Origin: Akkermansiaceae bacterium
Lineage (GTDB): Bacteria; Verrucomicrobiota; Verrucomicrobiia; Verrucomicrobiales; Akkermansiaceae
Reading direction: 5' to 3'
Assembly: GCA_903908495.1 (NCBI GenBank)
Contig: CAIVSK010000047.1
Coordinates: 1 to 54,300, forward strand
DNA length: 54,300 nucleotides
Below the pieces are notes generated by a model. That model saw only the letters and a list, made by a program, of their open reading frames with translations, did no database searches and was not told the DNA's origin. Position numbers and translations under genes: made by a program. Positions 1-10,100 of the stretch are shown piece after piece. Within the stretch, counting starts at the first letter, position 1; each line of letters starts with the position of its first letter.

Positions 1-6
1 GATGGA

Positions 7-170
7 AACCACGGATTTCACGGAATGCACGGATTAAGAAAGAGTTATGAATTATTTGGTAGACACCTTTAGGGTGAGCCGAGGAGTAGATAGATTGAGG
101 TCGCATTCTCCGTGTAATCGTTCGACTGAGCTCACGCCGAAGTCCTCTTCAATCCGTGAAATCCGTGGTT
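7..170. repeat. 18-bp perfect inverted repeat flanking a 128-bp spacer
   Basis: The arm AACCACGGATTTCACGGA at 7-24 is exactly the reverse complement of the sequence at 153-170. The left arm is followed by a related shorter copy (CACGGAT at 29-35). No coding sequence is recognisable between the arms. The structure resembles an intergenic palindromic or miniature mobile repeat, but no target-site duplication could be established. Whether it recurs in the genome cannot be judged from one copy. Confidence 0.55.
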
Positions 171-216
171 AAAGAACGTCTCTGCAACCCTTGCCATTGT
201 CCTTTCTAGGATAAAC

Positions 217-298
217 AAGACACAAGACCGCTGCGCGCCAAGACAAGATCAGAGCCCTTGGACCGCGCATGGTGCCTCTTATTCCAGTCTTGTGTCTT
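217..298. repeat. 12-bp inverted repeat downstream of the RpiB-SHMT gene
   Basis: AAGACACAAGAC at 217-228 pairs perfectly with GTCTTGTGTCTT at 287-298, leaving a 58-base loop. It lies just past the stop codon of the minus-strand gene ending at 321. It could act as a weak terminator or be part of a small repeat. There is no clear T-run, so the role is open. Nothing else recognisable lies in 1-320. Confidence 0.35.
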
Positions 299-320
299 CT
301 GTCTTGCTGTCTTGCTGTCT

Positions 321-1994
321 TTATCGCGGCATCGGGAAGGCGCGGTTGAAGGCGAAGACGGCGTCGCGGATGGCGGCGAGCTTGGCCTCGTCATCGGGCA
401 CGCTGAGGGCTTGGTGGATGAAATCGGCGACTTGTTCGACGTCGGCCTCGCGCATGCCACGGGTGGTGACGGCGGGGGTGCCGATGCGAATGCCGCTGGG
501 CTTCATCGGGGTGCCGGTATCAAACGGGATGGAATTCTTGTTGGCGGTGATGCCGGCCAGGTCGAGGGCGTGGGAGGCGAGGGTGCCGTTGAGGTTCATG
601 CTGCGCAAATCGACGAGCATGACGTGGTTGTCGGTGCCGCCGGAGACGATGCGGTAGCCGTGGTGGGTGAGGCGGGCGGCGAGGGCCTGGGCGTTTTTGA
701 CGATCTGCTGTTGATAGGTTTTGAATTCCGGCAGCAGCGCCTCGGCGAAGCAGACGGCCTTGGCGGCGATGACGTGCATCAGCGGCCCGCCCTGAATGCC
801 GGGGAATACCTGGGAGTCGATCTTTTTGGCAAACTCCTCCTTGCATAGAATGATGCCGCCGCGCGGACCGCGCAGCGACTTGTGGGTGGTCGAGGTGACG
901 AAATCCGCGTGCGGCACCGGGCTCGGGTGGACGCCCCCGGCCACCAGGCCTGCGATGTGCGCCATATCGACAAACAAATAGGCACCGATCTCGCGGGCCA
1001 GCCGCCCCATGCGCTCGAAGTCGATGATGCGCGAGTAGGCCGAGGCTCCCACGGTGATGAGTGCGGGCCGCAGGGCGCGGGCGGTGGCTTCCAACTCGTC
1101 GTAATTGATGCGCTCATCCTCGGGGCTCACGCCGTAGTGGGTGACGGCATAGAGGCGGCCGGAAAAGTTCGCCTTGTGGCCGTGGGTGAGATGGCCGCCG
1201 TGGGCCAGATCCATGGTGAGGATTTTGTCGCCGGGCTGGAGCACGGAAAAATAGACGGCCATGTTGGCCTGTGAGCCGGAGTGGGGTTGCACGTTGGCAT
1301 GGGCGGCTCCGAAAATCTCCTTGGCGCGGTCGATGGCGAGTTGTTCGACGACGTCGACGTTCTCACAGCCGCCATACCAGCGGCGGCCGGGGTAGCCCTC
1401 GGCATATTTGTTGGTGAGCACCGAGCCCTGGGCTTCCATGACGGCGGGCGAGGCGAAATTTTCCGAGGCGATCAATTCGATGTTATTGCGCTGGCGGTGT
1501 TCTTCGGCGGCGATGGCGGCGAAGACGGGCGGATCAATTTCGGCGATGCGGCTGCCGGACGCCTTGCACACGCGTCTGGCGTGGCGGCCACCTGCGAAGT
1601 CGGTGGCGAGGAAGGCATCGGCCATGGCGATGCTGGCGGCGGCGTCGGAGAATTTGCCCGCGAGGCAGAGGATATTGGCATCATTGTGCTGGCGGATGGT
1701 GACCGCTTCCTCCAGCGAGCGGGCGGCGGCGGCACGCACCTGGCGGTGGCGGTTGGCCGCGATGCACATGCCTGCGGCGGTGGTGCAGGCGAGAATGCCG
1801 AAATCACAGCTGCCATCGGCCACGGCGGCGGCCACCAGATTGGCGTAATCGGCGTAATCGACGGCGTCGTGACCGTGGGTGCCGAAGTCTTGGACGAGAT
1901 GTCCAGCTGCGGTGAGGTGGGCGGAAACGGCGGATTTGATGTCAACGGCGCCATGATCGGCGCCGAGGGCGATGCGGAAGGGAGGTTGGCTCAT
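321..1994 (-). CDS. glyA: RpiB-like / serine hydroxymethyltransferase fusion protein
   Basis: This is a 557-residue fusion. Residues 1-150 are a ribose-5-phosphate isomerase B (RpiB/LacA/LacB) domain, with the Asp13-His14 pair, Cys70, the HNDAN segment (103-107) and the GGRHARR segment (135-141). Residues 155-557 are a full-length cytosolic serine hydroxymethyltransferase, which interconverts serine and glycine with tetrahydrofolate. It has the pyridoxal-phosphate lysine in [11 protein letters not shown] (Lys372), and SENFASPAV and YPGRRWYGG near its start. The start at 1994 places the RpiB start ([15 protein letters not shown]) correctly; an upstream in-frame ATG would add 30 residues unlike the family. 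In the RpiB domain the loop after the catalytic Cys reads CTTAAGM instead of the usual CGTGxGM, so isomerase activity is doubtful while the SHMT half looks intact. The gene follows recJ by 52 bases and is probably co-transcribed with it. Confidence 0.93.
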   Translation of the reverse strand: MSQPPFRIALGADHGAVDIKSAVSAHLTAAGHLVQDFGTHGHDAVDYADYANLVAAAVADGSCDFGILACTTAAGMCIAANRHRQVRAAAARSLEEAVTIRQHNDANILCLAGKFSDAAASIAMADAFLATDFAGGRHARRVCKASGSRIAEIDPPVFAAIAAEEHRQRNNIELIASENFASPAVMEAQGSVLTNKYAEGYPGRRWYGGCENVDVVEQLAIDRAKEIFGAAHANVQPHSGSQANMAVYFSVLQPGDKILTMDLAHGGHLTHGHKANFSGRLYAVTHYGVSPEDERINYDELEATARALRPALITVGASAYSRIIDFERMGRLAREIGAYLFVDMAHIAGLVAGGVHPSPVPHADFVTSTTHKSLRGPRGGIILCKEEFAKKIDSQVFPGIQGGPLMHVIAAKAVCFAEALLPEFKTYQQQIVKNAQALAARLTHHGYRIVSGGTDNHVMLVDLRSMNLNGTLASHALDLAGITANKNSIPFDTGTPMKPSGIRIGTPAVTTRGMREADVEQVADFIHQALSVPDDEAKLAAIRDAVFAFNRAFPMPR

Positions 1995-2046
1995 AGGACG
2001 GCGGGACGGATTCAAACCGGAGAATGGCGACTTGGGAATGGCAAAT

Positions 2047-3756
2047 TCACGGATTTGTTTGATCCGTCGCTGCCGCGCGCACATCCTGGATGACCAATTG
2101 GAGGGTGGTGCGTCCGCGGAAGGTGTTGCGGTCGATGGAAAACGCGATGTCCCACGGTGGATCGGGCAGGGGGCTTTCGCCGCCGCCGAAGAACACCGCG
2201 TCCTGTTCGTGCAGGCCCTGCCGCAACATCAGCCGCAGGTGCTGGTTCTTCATGTGCAGCGGCCGCCGGCTCAAGCCCACTTTGCGGGCGATGAAAGTCG
2301 GCTGCGGGTTGTTGTTGCCAAAGGGCTGGAGCAGTTCGTAGCTGGCCAGAAATTCCAGCGAAAGCTGGTCGAAGCCGATTTCCGCATCGTAGTAGAGGGT
2401 TGGCATGCGTTGCTCCTCGCTGGTGGAGGCCATCACGTACTCGCCAAAATGCTGGCGGAAACTCTCCATCTTGGTCTCGTGAATCGACAGCCCGGCCGCC
2501 ATCGCATGCCCGCCGCCCGCCTCCAAATCGCTGCTGCAGGCGCGGATCGCCTCAACCAGTGACACCCCTTCGATGCTGCGCCCGGATCCTTTGCCGATCC
2601 CGTCCGCATCGATCGCCACCACAAAGGTCGGCTTGTGGTACTGCCGCATCAGGCGCGACGCCACGATGCCCACGACGCCATGATGCCACTCCCGCGAGCC
2701 GAGCACGATGACCGGGTCGCGCGACGGGTCAAAGCTGGTGAGCAGCTCGATGGCCTGCTGGCGGATGAGCCCCTCATGTTGCTGGCGCTCGCGATTGTAG
2801 GTATCGAGTTGTTGCGCCAGCGCCGCAGCCTCGGTGTGGCAATCGGTGGTCAGGGTGGCGAGCGCGACGTCCGGGGCGTCCATCCGGCCCGCCGCATTGA
2901 GCCGCGGCCCAATCCGAAACCCGACGTCCATCGAGGTGGCGTCGCCATTCATCCCGGTGACTTCCTTGAGCGCGCGCAGCCCGGGATTGAGGGTGCGGGA
3001 AAGTTGCTTGAGCCCGTGGCGCACCATCAGGCGGTTTTCGCCAATCATCGGCACAATGTCCGAAATGGTGGCCACTGCCACCAGATCGATGAGTTGCTTG
3101 AGGTCGAGATCGGCCTGCCGGGTCTTCAACAACGCATGTCCCAGCTTGAAAGTGACCCCGGCGGCGCAGAGGTAGGTGAACTTGTCGCCGCATTTCGGAT
3201 TGACCACCGCGCAACAATCCGGTCGTCCGGCCGGGCCGGGTTCGTGATGATCGACGATGAGCACATCGACGCCCGCGGCCTGCAGGCCGGCCACTTCGCG
3301 CACCGAGGCGGTGCCGCAATCCACCGCGATGAGCAGGTCCGGGGTGTCTCCTTCCGCCATGCAGCGGAGCAACGCCGCATCGCTCAGTCCGTAGCCTTCC
3401 GGCCCCCGCTTGGGGATGAAATGGCGCGCCTCCAGCCCGTAAGCATGCAATATCCGCCGCATCAACGTGATCGAGGTCACCCCGTCCACGTCGTAGTCGC
3501 CAAAAATGCACACTTTTTCCTTCCGATCGGCCGCCAACAGGATGCGCTCGACGGCCAGCCGCATGTCCGGCAGCAGGAATGGATCCGCCAAGTCCCGCAG
3601 TTTCGGGTGCAGGTATTCTTCGATCTCCACCCCTTCGGGCAGTCCGCGCTGGCGGATCAGGTGCTCCAATATCGGTGGAAACGAACCAGACGGACCCTTT
3701 TCGCGGTTCTGAAAGGGTTCGCCACGGGGAATCCATCGTAAGGGGAGGGCTCGCAT
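2047..3756 (-). CDS. recJ: Single-stranded-DNA-specific 5'-3' exonuclease RecJ
   Basis: The product has 569 residues, the usual RecJ length. It degrades single-stranded DNA 5' to 3' in RecF-pathway recombination and mismatch repair, in the cytoplasm. The DHH phosphoesterase motifs are present: DYDVDG (87-92), DCGTA (146-150) and DHHEPG (169-174), followed by the DHHA1 region with [13 protein letters not shown] and the C-terminal GGGHAMAAG segment and OB-like part. The start at 3756 (MRALPLRW) fits family length; an upstream in-frame ATG at 3885 would add 43 residues that look non-coding. The rpiB-glyA fusion follows 52 bases downstream on the same strand. Confidence 0.94.
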   Translation of the reverse strand: MRALPLRWIPRGEPFQNREKGPSGSFPPILEHLIRQRGLPEGVEIEEYLHPKLRDLADPFLLPDMRLAVERILLAADRKEKVCIFGDYDVDGVTSITLMRRILHAYGLEARHFIPKRGPEGYGLSDAALLRCMAEGDTPDLLIAVDCGTASVREVAGLQAAGVDVLIVDHHEPGPAGRPDCCAVVNPKCGDKFTYLCAAGVTFKLGHALLKTRQADLDLKQLIDLVAVATISDIVPMIGENRLMVRHGLKQLSRTLNPGLRALKEVTGMNGDATSMDVGFRIGPRLNAAGRMDAPDVALATLTTDCHTEAAALAQQLDTYNRERQQHEGLIRQQAIELLTSFDPSRDPVIVLGSREWHHGVVGIVASRLMRQYHKPTFVVAIDADGIGKGSGRSIEGVSLVEAIRACSSDLEAGGGHAMAAGLSIHETKMESFRQHFGEYVMASTSEEQRMPTLYYDAEIGFDQLSLEFLASYELLQPFGNNNPQPTFIARKVGLSRRPLHMKNQHLRLMLRQGLHEQDAVFFGGGESPLPDPPWDIAFSIDRNTFRGRTTLQLVIQDVRAAATDQTNP

Positions 3757-3892
3757 GAGGTGCGCGCACTCTGCCTCGTGGATCGGTTCCGCACAAGGCC
3801 GGAAATCCGCCAATTTATCCCCGCTGCGCCGTGGTCCGGGCATCCTGCCCGGATCCTGACGCTGCGCCGATACGGCACTTGGCAAGTGCCGC

Positions 3893-4288
3893 TCACAAGA
3901 CGGTCACCTTGGGCAATTTTCCGGCGGATTTCTCGAAGGTGGCCATGCTGCAGGCGGAGGCGGTGTAGCTGGCGTGAATCAGGCGATCAACAAAGCCAGG
4001 CTTGGCTGTGGCCAAACCAGGTTGCTTCAGCACTTTGCCCGCCTGTTCAGTGGCGCTGATCTCACCGGTCGAAAGCATTGACGCCAGCGCAGATAAAGCC
4101 TCGGTTTTGGTTACTTTGAAGTGGAATTGGAGGGCGAAGTAGGCCTCTGAAATCACCAGATCGGAGACGACCGCGCGATCTCCGCGCCGTCGGAGTTGGT
4201 CCAGAAACGCTACAGCCGAATCCGTTTGCTCAGGCGGTTTGCCGATGAGCAGGCGCATGACGACGGATGTGTCCAGCCCCACATTCAT
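3893..4288 (-). CDS. PIN-domain ribonuclease toxin (VapC-like)
   Basis: The protein has 131 residues with a PIN fold signature: LDTSVVMRLL at the start (Asp6), Glu48 in VISEAYFAL and Asp101 in FVDRLIHA, which together form the acidic metal site. The late TFD/TFN-type position reads TFEKSAGKL, with Glu in place of Asp. Family members are small ribonuclease toxins that cleave tRNA or rRNA when their antitoxin is lost. The ATG overlaps the TGA of the upstream AbrB-type gene by four bases (ATGA), the usual arrangement for translationally coupled antitoxin-toxin pairs. It is a type II toxin by context; activity and target cannot be read from sequence. Confidence 0.8.
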   Translation of the reverse strand: MNVGLDTSVVMRLLIGKPPEQTDSAVAFLDQLRRRGDRAVVSDLVISEAYFALQFHFKVTKTEALSALASMLSTGEISATEQAGKVLKQPGLATAKPGFVDRLIHASYTASACSMATFEKSAGKLPKVTVL

Positions 4289-4563
4289 TCCCCGTGGGTC
4301 GTTCGTCCTGTCGCAATGCTGGCTCTGATTGCCGCCATGGAATATTCATCCACTTGGGTCATGGGTCCCAGGCATCCAAGCCACGGGCGGGCTGGGGTTC
4401 TGCAACGGCGCAGCACCCAGACCCGCTCACCGGATAATTCGGCGGGCTCAACCTCAATGAGATCGCCCGGCTTGAGATTCAAATCCTCGCACAAGCGCGC
4501 CGGAAAAGTCGCCTGGCGTTTGCTGGTTAAGGAGATCGTTGGCATGGTGGGAATCTGGGGCAT
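4285..4563 (-). CDS. AbrB/MazE-type antitoxin
   Basis: This is a 92-residue protein with an N-terminal swapped-hairpin DNA-binding segment: SLTSKRQATFPARLCEDLNL followed by KPGDLIEVEP, typical of SpoVT-AbrB antitoxins. The C-terminal half (from about 55) would be the toxin-wrapping part. The gene precedes and overlaps the PIN toxin gene by four bases. The first ATG at 4563 is preceded by AAGG at short distance; a second ATG at 4545 lies closer to the conserved domain and has no ribosome binding site. The pair probably represses its own promoter in the 4564-4831 gap, as is usual for such pairs (family knowledge). Confidence 0.77.
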   Translation of the reverse strand: MPQIPTMPTISLTSKRQATFPARLCEDLNLKPGDLIEVEPAELSGERVWVLRRCRTPARPWLGCLGPMTQVDEYSMAAIRASIATGRTTHGE

Positions 4564-4831
4564 AGCGCCTTACTTGGCAAGAGGAAAGTAAGATGACGCC
4601 AATGGATGCGCCGCCGGGGAGAAGCCGACACGGCATGTGCTTCGTTCTGGCGATCGCCAAACAAGGGGCCGCACGCGTGGCGGTCCGTGCCCCACGTCAT
4701 CATTCCCGGCATCCCAAACGACGGGAGCCCTTCAGGATGCCGATAGAACCGCGCTCCGTCGGGACGTATGAGGGCGGCAGGCTGGCCGCGCCACTCGCAG
4801 GGTGGGAGCGGGCCGGCATCAGGTGAGTCTT

Positions 4832-6961
4832 ATGAAGCGAAACAAAATCAGTCTGGGCGGGGTGTTGGCGGCGTTTGCATTGTTGTCACTCGTGGGTGGA
4901 TCCGCAGCGTCGGAAACGAGGCCGGCGAAAAACCGCTACGCGCCCTACGCCCCCGTCGTGAACCTGGCCACAGGGATTTCATGGCCGAAAGGCCAGGCGC
5001 TGCCGACCTTTGCCACCCCGGCCGACAAGATGGATTGGATCGATGTGCAGGACCTCTCGAAGGACGAGCAGATCAGCTTTTCCGCCTTGCAAGGACAGGT
5101 GAACCGCAAACAACCGCGGATCTATCTCCTCGACCGGCGTTCGGACGAAGGCAGGACCACCTGGGCGAGCACGCCGACGGTCAATTTTGCGCCGGGAAAC
5201 CCGTTCGACCGGGCGACCAAATACGACCTGCTCGCCAAATACGCCGCAGAGGTCGCCGGGGTGGTGCTTTACGATCCACTGATCAGCCCCCACTACCGCA
5301 ATCTCGCGGGAACCCTCGCGGCCCAACGGCATGCGATCCCGGTGTCGACGGAGGTGGCCGCGCAACTCAAGTCGCACGGGATTGAACTCAAGGTGGTCGA
5401 AGACTTGTCCGGACTGAAAATGACCACCCCGGTGGAGATCTATCAATATTTGTACGACCACTGCTGGGCGAAAGCCGAAAAGCGCTTGATTGTGAGCGCG
5501 AGGCCGTTTGATGAAGGCGACCTCCACCACACGCGCGACATCGCCGCCGCGTGCGGCGCGGCGGTGGTGTGGCTCAATACCCAGGACCCCGCCGAGAAAA
5601 AGGTGCTGCAAAAATTTTTTGGTGACATGAAGGCGGGCGAGGCGATTGCCCTCGGTTGGTACACGACGGAGCGCTCGGGTGTGCCCACGGCCACCGAGTT
5701 TGGGATTGGGACGCTGGCGGCGGATTTTTTCGTGAGTGGCAGTGTTTACGCGGGGACGGATCATCACATCCAAATCCCCAAGGTGCCGCCAATGCCCGCC
5801 CTGGAAAACAAGGTCTATGTCGCTATCTTCATCAGCGACGGCGACAATATCCAATACACCCAGCATGCCATGCGCAAAAATTGGGACCGCACGGCCACCA
5901 GTCGTGGCAAGGTGCCGCTCAACTGGACCATCGCCCCGGGCCTGGTGGACATCGCCCCGGGCATCATGAATTACTATTACTCGACGGCTACGGCTAACGA
6001 TTGCTTTGTCAGCGGGCCCTCCGGCATGGGCTATCTGATGCCGTTCAACACGCTCAAGGAACCCGGCGCGCCGATCGGCACCACCCTCACCGATCCCGCG
6101 CGGATGGACGGCTACGCACGGCTAACGGAAACCTATCTCCAGCGGGCGGGCCTGCGGGTATCGACCATCTGGGACGACGCAACGCCGATGCAGCGCAAGT
6201 CTTACGAGAAATTCTGCCGCAACCTCTACGGTGCCACGGTGCAGAACTTCAAGGACGTCCCCGCGGTGGCCGGCAGCGTGGAAAACAACCGTCTCCACTT
6301 CGATAAACTGGTTATTCCTTACGCCGGTTCCTTCGAACATATCAGCGGTTCGCTCGACCGGGAGGTCCGGCGCTGGAATGGCAAGGCGCCGCTGTTCCTG
6401 TCCTATCAAGTGAATGTGTGGGGCGAGATGAGGGCTGATAAAATCGTCGAGCTGCAGGAGAAATTGAGCCGCGATTATCCCGGAAAAGTCCAATTCGTCA
6501 GGGCCGACCATTATTTCAACCTGTCCAACGAGGCCAACGGCGTGCCCTTCAATCTATGCATGTCTGCCGCCACCTCGGTCAGGTCCGGCGATCCGGCAGC
6601 CAGTCCGGATGGCGTCACCGACGGCACGCCTGAGACGCTGTGGACGTCCGCAAAAAATGGCCGGCAATGGCTGGGGTTTGATTTCACAACCCCCTGCCAG
6701 ATCTCCCGCTACGTCATCCGGCATGCCGGCGCGAGCGGGATGACCCGCGAGCGAAATACCCGCGCTTGGACGCTGCAGGCCAGCAGTGACGGCAAAGTCT
6801 GGAAGACCATCGACGTGTTCAAAGGCAACGCGGAAAACGTCACCGATGTGGATTTGGCCCCCGTGACCGCTCGCTATGTGAAAATCATCGTCAACGACGC
6901 GGGGGCCGATGCCACGGCGAGAATCGCGGATGTGGAGATCTACGGCAGCATCAGAGGGTGA
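4832..6961 (+). CDS. Secreted GxGYxYP-type putative glycoside hydrolase with C-terminal discoidin domain
   Basis: The 709-residue precursor has a signal peptide (1-26, ending GGSAASE). The central region matches the GxGYxYP putative glycoside hydrolase family: ISDGDNIQY near 330-338 and the name-giving motif as GMGYLMP (about 398-404). Residues from about 575 form an F5/8-type-C (discoidin) beta-sandwich, with DGTPETLWTS, WLGFDF and RYVKIIVND typical of a carbohydrate-binding module. The start at 4832 is backed by AGGTGAG at 4821-4827. A strong hairpin/T-run terminator follows directly. Substrate and catalytic residues of the family are not established as far as I know, so only an extracellular polysaccharide role is suggested. 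Confidence 0.85.
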   Translation: MKRNKISLGGVLAAFALLSLVGGSAASETRPAKNRYAPYAPVVNLATGISWPKGQALPTFATPADKMDWIDVQDLSKDEQISFSALQGQVNRKQPRIYLLDRRSDEGRTTWASTPTVNFAPGNPFDRATKYDLLAKYAAEVAGVVLYDPLISPHYRNLAGTLAAQRHAIPVSTEVAAQLKSHGIELKVVEDLSGLKMTTPVEIYQYLYDHCWAKAEKRLIVSARPFDEGDLHHTRDIAAACGAAVVWLNTQDPAEKKVLQKFFGDMKAGEAIALGWYTTERSGVPTATEFGIGTLAADFFVSGSVYAGTDHHIQIPKVPPMPALENKVYVAIFISDGDNIQYTQHAMRKNWDRTATSRGKVPLNWTIAPGLVDIAPGIMNYYYSTATANDCFVSGPSGMGYLMPFNTLKEPGAPIGTTLTDPARMDGYARLTETYLQRAGLRVSTIWDDATPMQRKSYEKFCRNLYGATVQNFKDVPAVAGSVENNRLHFDKLVIPYAGSFEHISGSLDREVRRWNGKAPLFLSYQVNVWGEMRADKIVELQEKLSRDYPGKVQFVRADHYFNLSNEANGVPFNLCMSAATSVRSGDPAASPDGVTDGTPETLWTSAKNGRQWLGFDFTTPCQISRYVIRHAGASGMTRERNTRAWTLQASSDGKVWKTIDVFKGNAENVTDVDLAPVTARYVKIIVNDAGADATARIADVEIYGSIRG

Positions 6962-6971
6962 TGGCGGGGAA

Positions 6972-7008
6972 CTCCGCGGGGAGATCCGGGCTCCCGCGGA
7001 ATTTTTTT
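6972..7008 (+). terminator. Rho-independent terminator of the GxGYxYP gene
   Basis: TCCGCGGGGAG (6973-6983) pairs with CTCCCGCGGA (6991-7000) with one bulged G and a 7-base loop, followed by seven T (7002-7008). It begins 11 bases after the stop codon, so the GxGYxYP gene is a single-gene unit separated from the RCC1 gene downstream. Confidence 0.85.
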
Positions 7009-7049
7009 GGTTGGCGACGGGTGTAAAAGCGCCCATGTTCCGACTGTTC

Positions 7050-7058
7050 AAAGGGGGT
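7050..7058 (+). promoter_or_regulatory. AAAGGGGGT element upstream of RCC1 protein A
   Basis: The 9-mer AAAGGGGGT lies 55 bases before the ATG of the first RCC1 giant. The same 9-mer, within a similar TTCAAAGGGGGT / ATTAAAGGGGGT context, lies 93 bases before the ATG of its paralogue at 30960. It may be a shared regulatory or promoter element or a relic of the common ancestor. No canonical -35/-10 could be fixed with confidence. Confidence 0.25.
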
Positions 7059-7113
7059 TACACGCGTTTGGTCGCTGATTCCTTTGTCATCCATCCTACC
7101 CACCCGCCTGCAT

Positions 7114-10100
7114 ATGAACCTGCTCCCCGCGCGCCTCGTCGCCCTGCTTTGGGCTAACCTGATTCTGCTGGCCGCGACCGCGCGCGCGGCGCTTGTCACG
7201 GCCACCTACAACGCCGCCACTGATATCCCGGTCGCCGCCGCCAGCTACACGGCGACAGGCAACACGGTGAACTTTACACTGAATTTCGCGCCGCCGGTGG
7301 GCACAACTCTGACCGTGGTAAACAACACGGGCCTGGCATTCATCCAAGGCAGCTTTGATAATCTGGCGCAGGGACAGGTGGTCAATCTGACGTTTGGAGG
7401 GGTCGCCCAAACCTTCGTCGCCAACTATTTTGGTGGCACGGGCAACGATCTGGTTTTGCAGTGGGCTGGCGTCCGATTGTTGGCATGGGGTGCCAATGCC
7501 GACGGGGAGCTGGGCAACAACAGCTCGGCTAACAGTCCGGTGCCGGTGCCGGTGGACATGACCGGAGTTCTCGCCGGAAAAATCGTCACCGCAGTGGCGA
7601 CAGGAAACAACCACAGTCTCGCGCTCTGCTCGGATGGGACCTTGGCGGCATGGGGATTCAATGGTTATGGCGCACTCGGCAACAACAGCACGACGAACAG
7701 CAGTGTTCCAGTGTTGGTAAGCCGCACGGGTTCCCTCGCCGGGAAAACAGTGGTCGCCATCGCCGCCGGCGAATATCATAACCTCGCCCTCTGCTCCGAC
7801 GGAAGTCTCGCCGCTTGGGGGTATAACAACTTCGGACAACTCGGCAACGGCGGCACCACCCAAAGCAATGCCCCGGCATGGGTCAACACCGCAGGGGGGC
7901 TCGCGGGCAAGTCGGTCATCGCCATCGCCGCCGGCGGGGCCCACTCCCTGGCTCTGTGCACGGACGGCACGCTGGCCGCCTGGGGATACAACGCGTCCGG
8001 TCAGTTAGGCAATGCCGGCACGGCCAACAGTCTGGTGCCGGTATTGGTGAACCGGCTGGGAGTGTTGGCTGGCAAGACGGTTGGCCGGATCTCCGCCGCT
8101 TATGCCGGGTGCCTCGCCCTGTGTACGGATGGCACCCTGGCCGCATGGGGGGACAATGCCGTCGGCGAATTGGGCAATAACAGCACGACCAATAGCTCCG
8201 TGCCGGTCCTGGTCAACTCGGCGGGCGTGTTGACCGGCAAGACCGTCAGCGCGATCTTCGCCGGCGGGGATCATTGCCTCGCCCTGTGCACCGATGGCAA
8301 CGTGGCCGGTTGGGGACAGAATTTCTATGGAGAATTGGGCAACAATAGCACGACTAACAGCAGCACCCCGGTCTTGTTGAATCGCGCCGGTGTGTTCGCC
8401 GGCAAGACCATCGCGGCGATCTGCGCGGGAAGCAGCCATAGCATGGCATGGTGTGCGGATGGCACACTCGCCTCCTGGGGTGGCGCTGCCAGTGGCAAGT
8501 TGGGCAGCAACAATCAGTACAATGTGAGTCTTCCCGTACTGGTCAACACCGCCGCATTGAAAACCGGAGAACGATTCATCTCGGCCCTCTCCGGAAATTC
8601 CTCGGCGCACAACCTCGCTCTCGTCGCTTCACCGCCTCCTCCACTCGCCACGACGCTGGCTGCAAGCGCCATCACCGACACCGGTTGCACCCTCAATGCC
8701 AGCATCAATGCCCGGGGCAGCACCACGGCCGTGACCTTTGAGTACGGGATGAGCGCATCCTATGGGACCACCCTTGCCGCCACTCCTGCATCGGCAAGCG
8801 GTGCCACCGCCACCGCAGCAAGCGCAATCATCAACGGCTTGTTATCAAAAACCACCTATCACTATCACGTCGTGGCCACCAGCGGCGGCGGCACAGTGAC
8901 GGGTGATGACATGACTTTCACGACCAACGACCTGGCATCCCTGACGAGCCTCACGATGAGCAGCGGCGCACTTTCTCCGGCTTTCTCCTCCATCAACACC
9001 AGCTATCTGCTGACCGTGCCCTTCGCCACGGCCAGCATCACCGTAACACCCGTCACCACGTATGCCGACGCCACGGTAAGGGTCAATGGAATCGCCGTCG
9101 CATCCGCCACGGCGAGCGGACCTATCAGTCTCGCCGTGGGCCGCACTGACGTCAATCTTGTGGTGACCGCCGCCGGCGCTGCCTACACCAACGCCTACAC
9201 CGTGGCGGTCACCCGCCTGCCGGCCGTGTTCACCTATAACTCCACCTCCGACGTGCCGGTGACGACGGCCGATTTCACGGCGAGCGGAAACACAGCCAAC
9301 TTCACGCTGAATTGCGTGCCTCCGGCCGGGACCAACCTGGTCGTGGTGAAGAACACCGGAGCGGGGTTCATCAAGGGCGCGTTCGACAACCTCGCGCAAG
9401 GCCAGCGGGTGGATTTGACCTACGGTGGCCTGGTCTATTCGTTTGTGGCCAATTATTTCGGCGGCACCGGCAACGATCTGGTGTTGCAATGGGCAAATAC
9501 CCGGATCCTGGCCTGGGGATACAACACCGATGGTGAACTGGGCAACAACAGCACAACTCACAGCGGGGTGCCCGTGCCGGTGATCATGAACGGCGTGCTT
9601 GCCGGCAAGTCCGTGGTGGCGGTCGCCGCCGGAGGGTATCACAATCTCGCCCTGTGTGCGGACGGAACCCTCGCCGCATGGGGCCAAAATACCAATGGCC
9701 AGTTAGGCAACGCAAGCGGCACTGGCAGCAGCGTGCCGGTGGTCGTGAACCGAACCGGCGTACTCAGCGGCAAAACTGTCATCGCGATCTCCGCCGGCCT
9801 GACACATAGCCTCGCGCTTTGCTCGGACGGAACCCTCGCGTCCTGGGGACTGAATACCAATGGCCAGTTAGGCAATAACAGCACGACTCAGAGCAATGTG
9901 CCCGTCGCAGTGAACATGGCAGGCACGCTTGCCGGCCGTGCCGTGGTGGCGGTGTCCGCCGGGGCGGCGTTCAATCTCGCGTTGTGCGCGGATGGCAACG
10001 TGGTCACGTGGGGTATCAACACCTACGGCCAGTTAGGCAATAACTCAAACACCCAGAGCAACGTGCCGGTGTTGGTGAGCCGGTCGGGGGTGCTCGCCGG

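Noticed and set aside
1281..2093. Plus-strand frame of 270 codons opposite the RpiB-SHMT gene
   Set aside because: Antisense shadow; the minus strand encodes recognisable RpiB and SHMT domains throughout.
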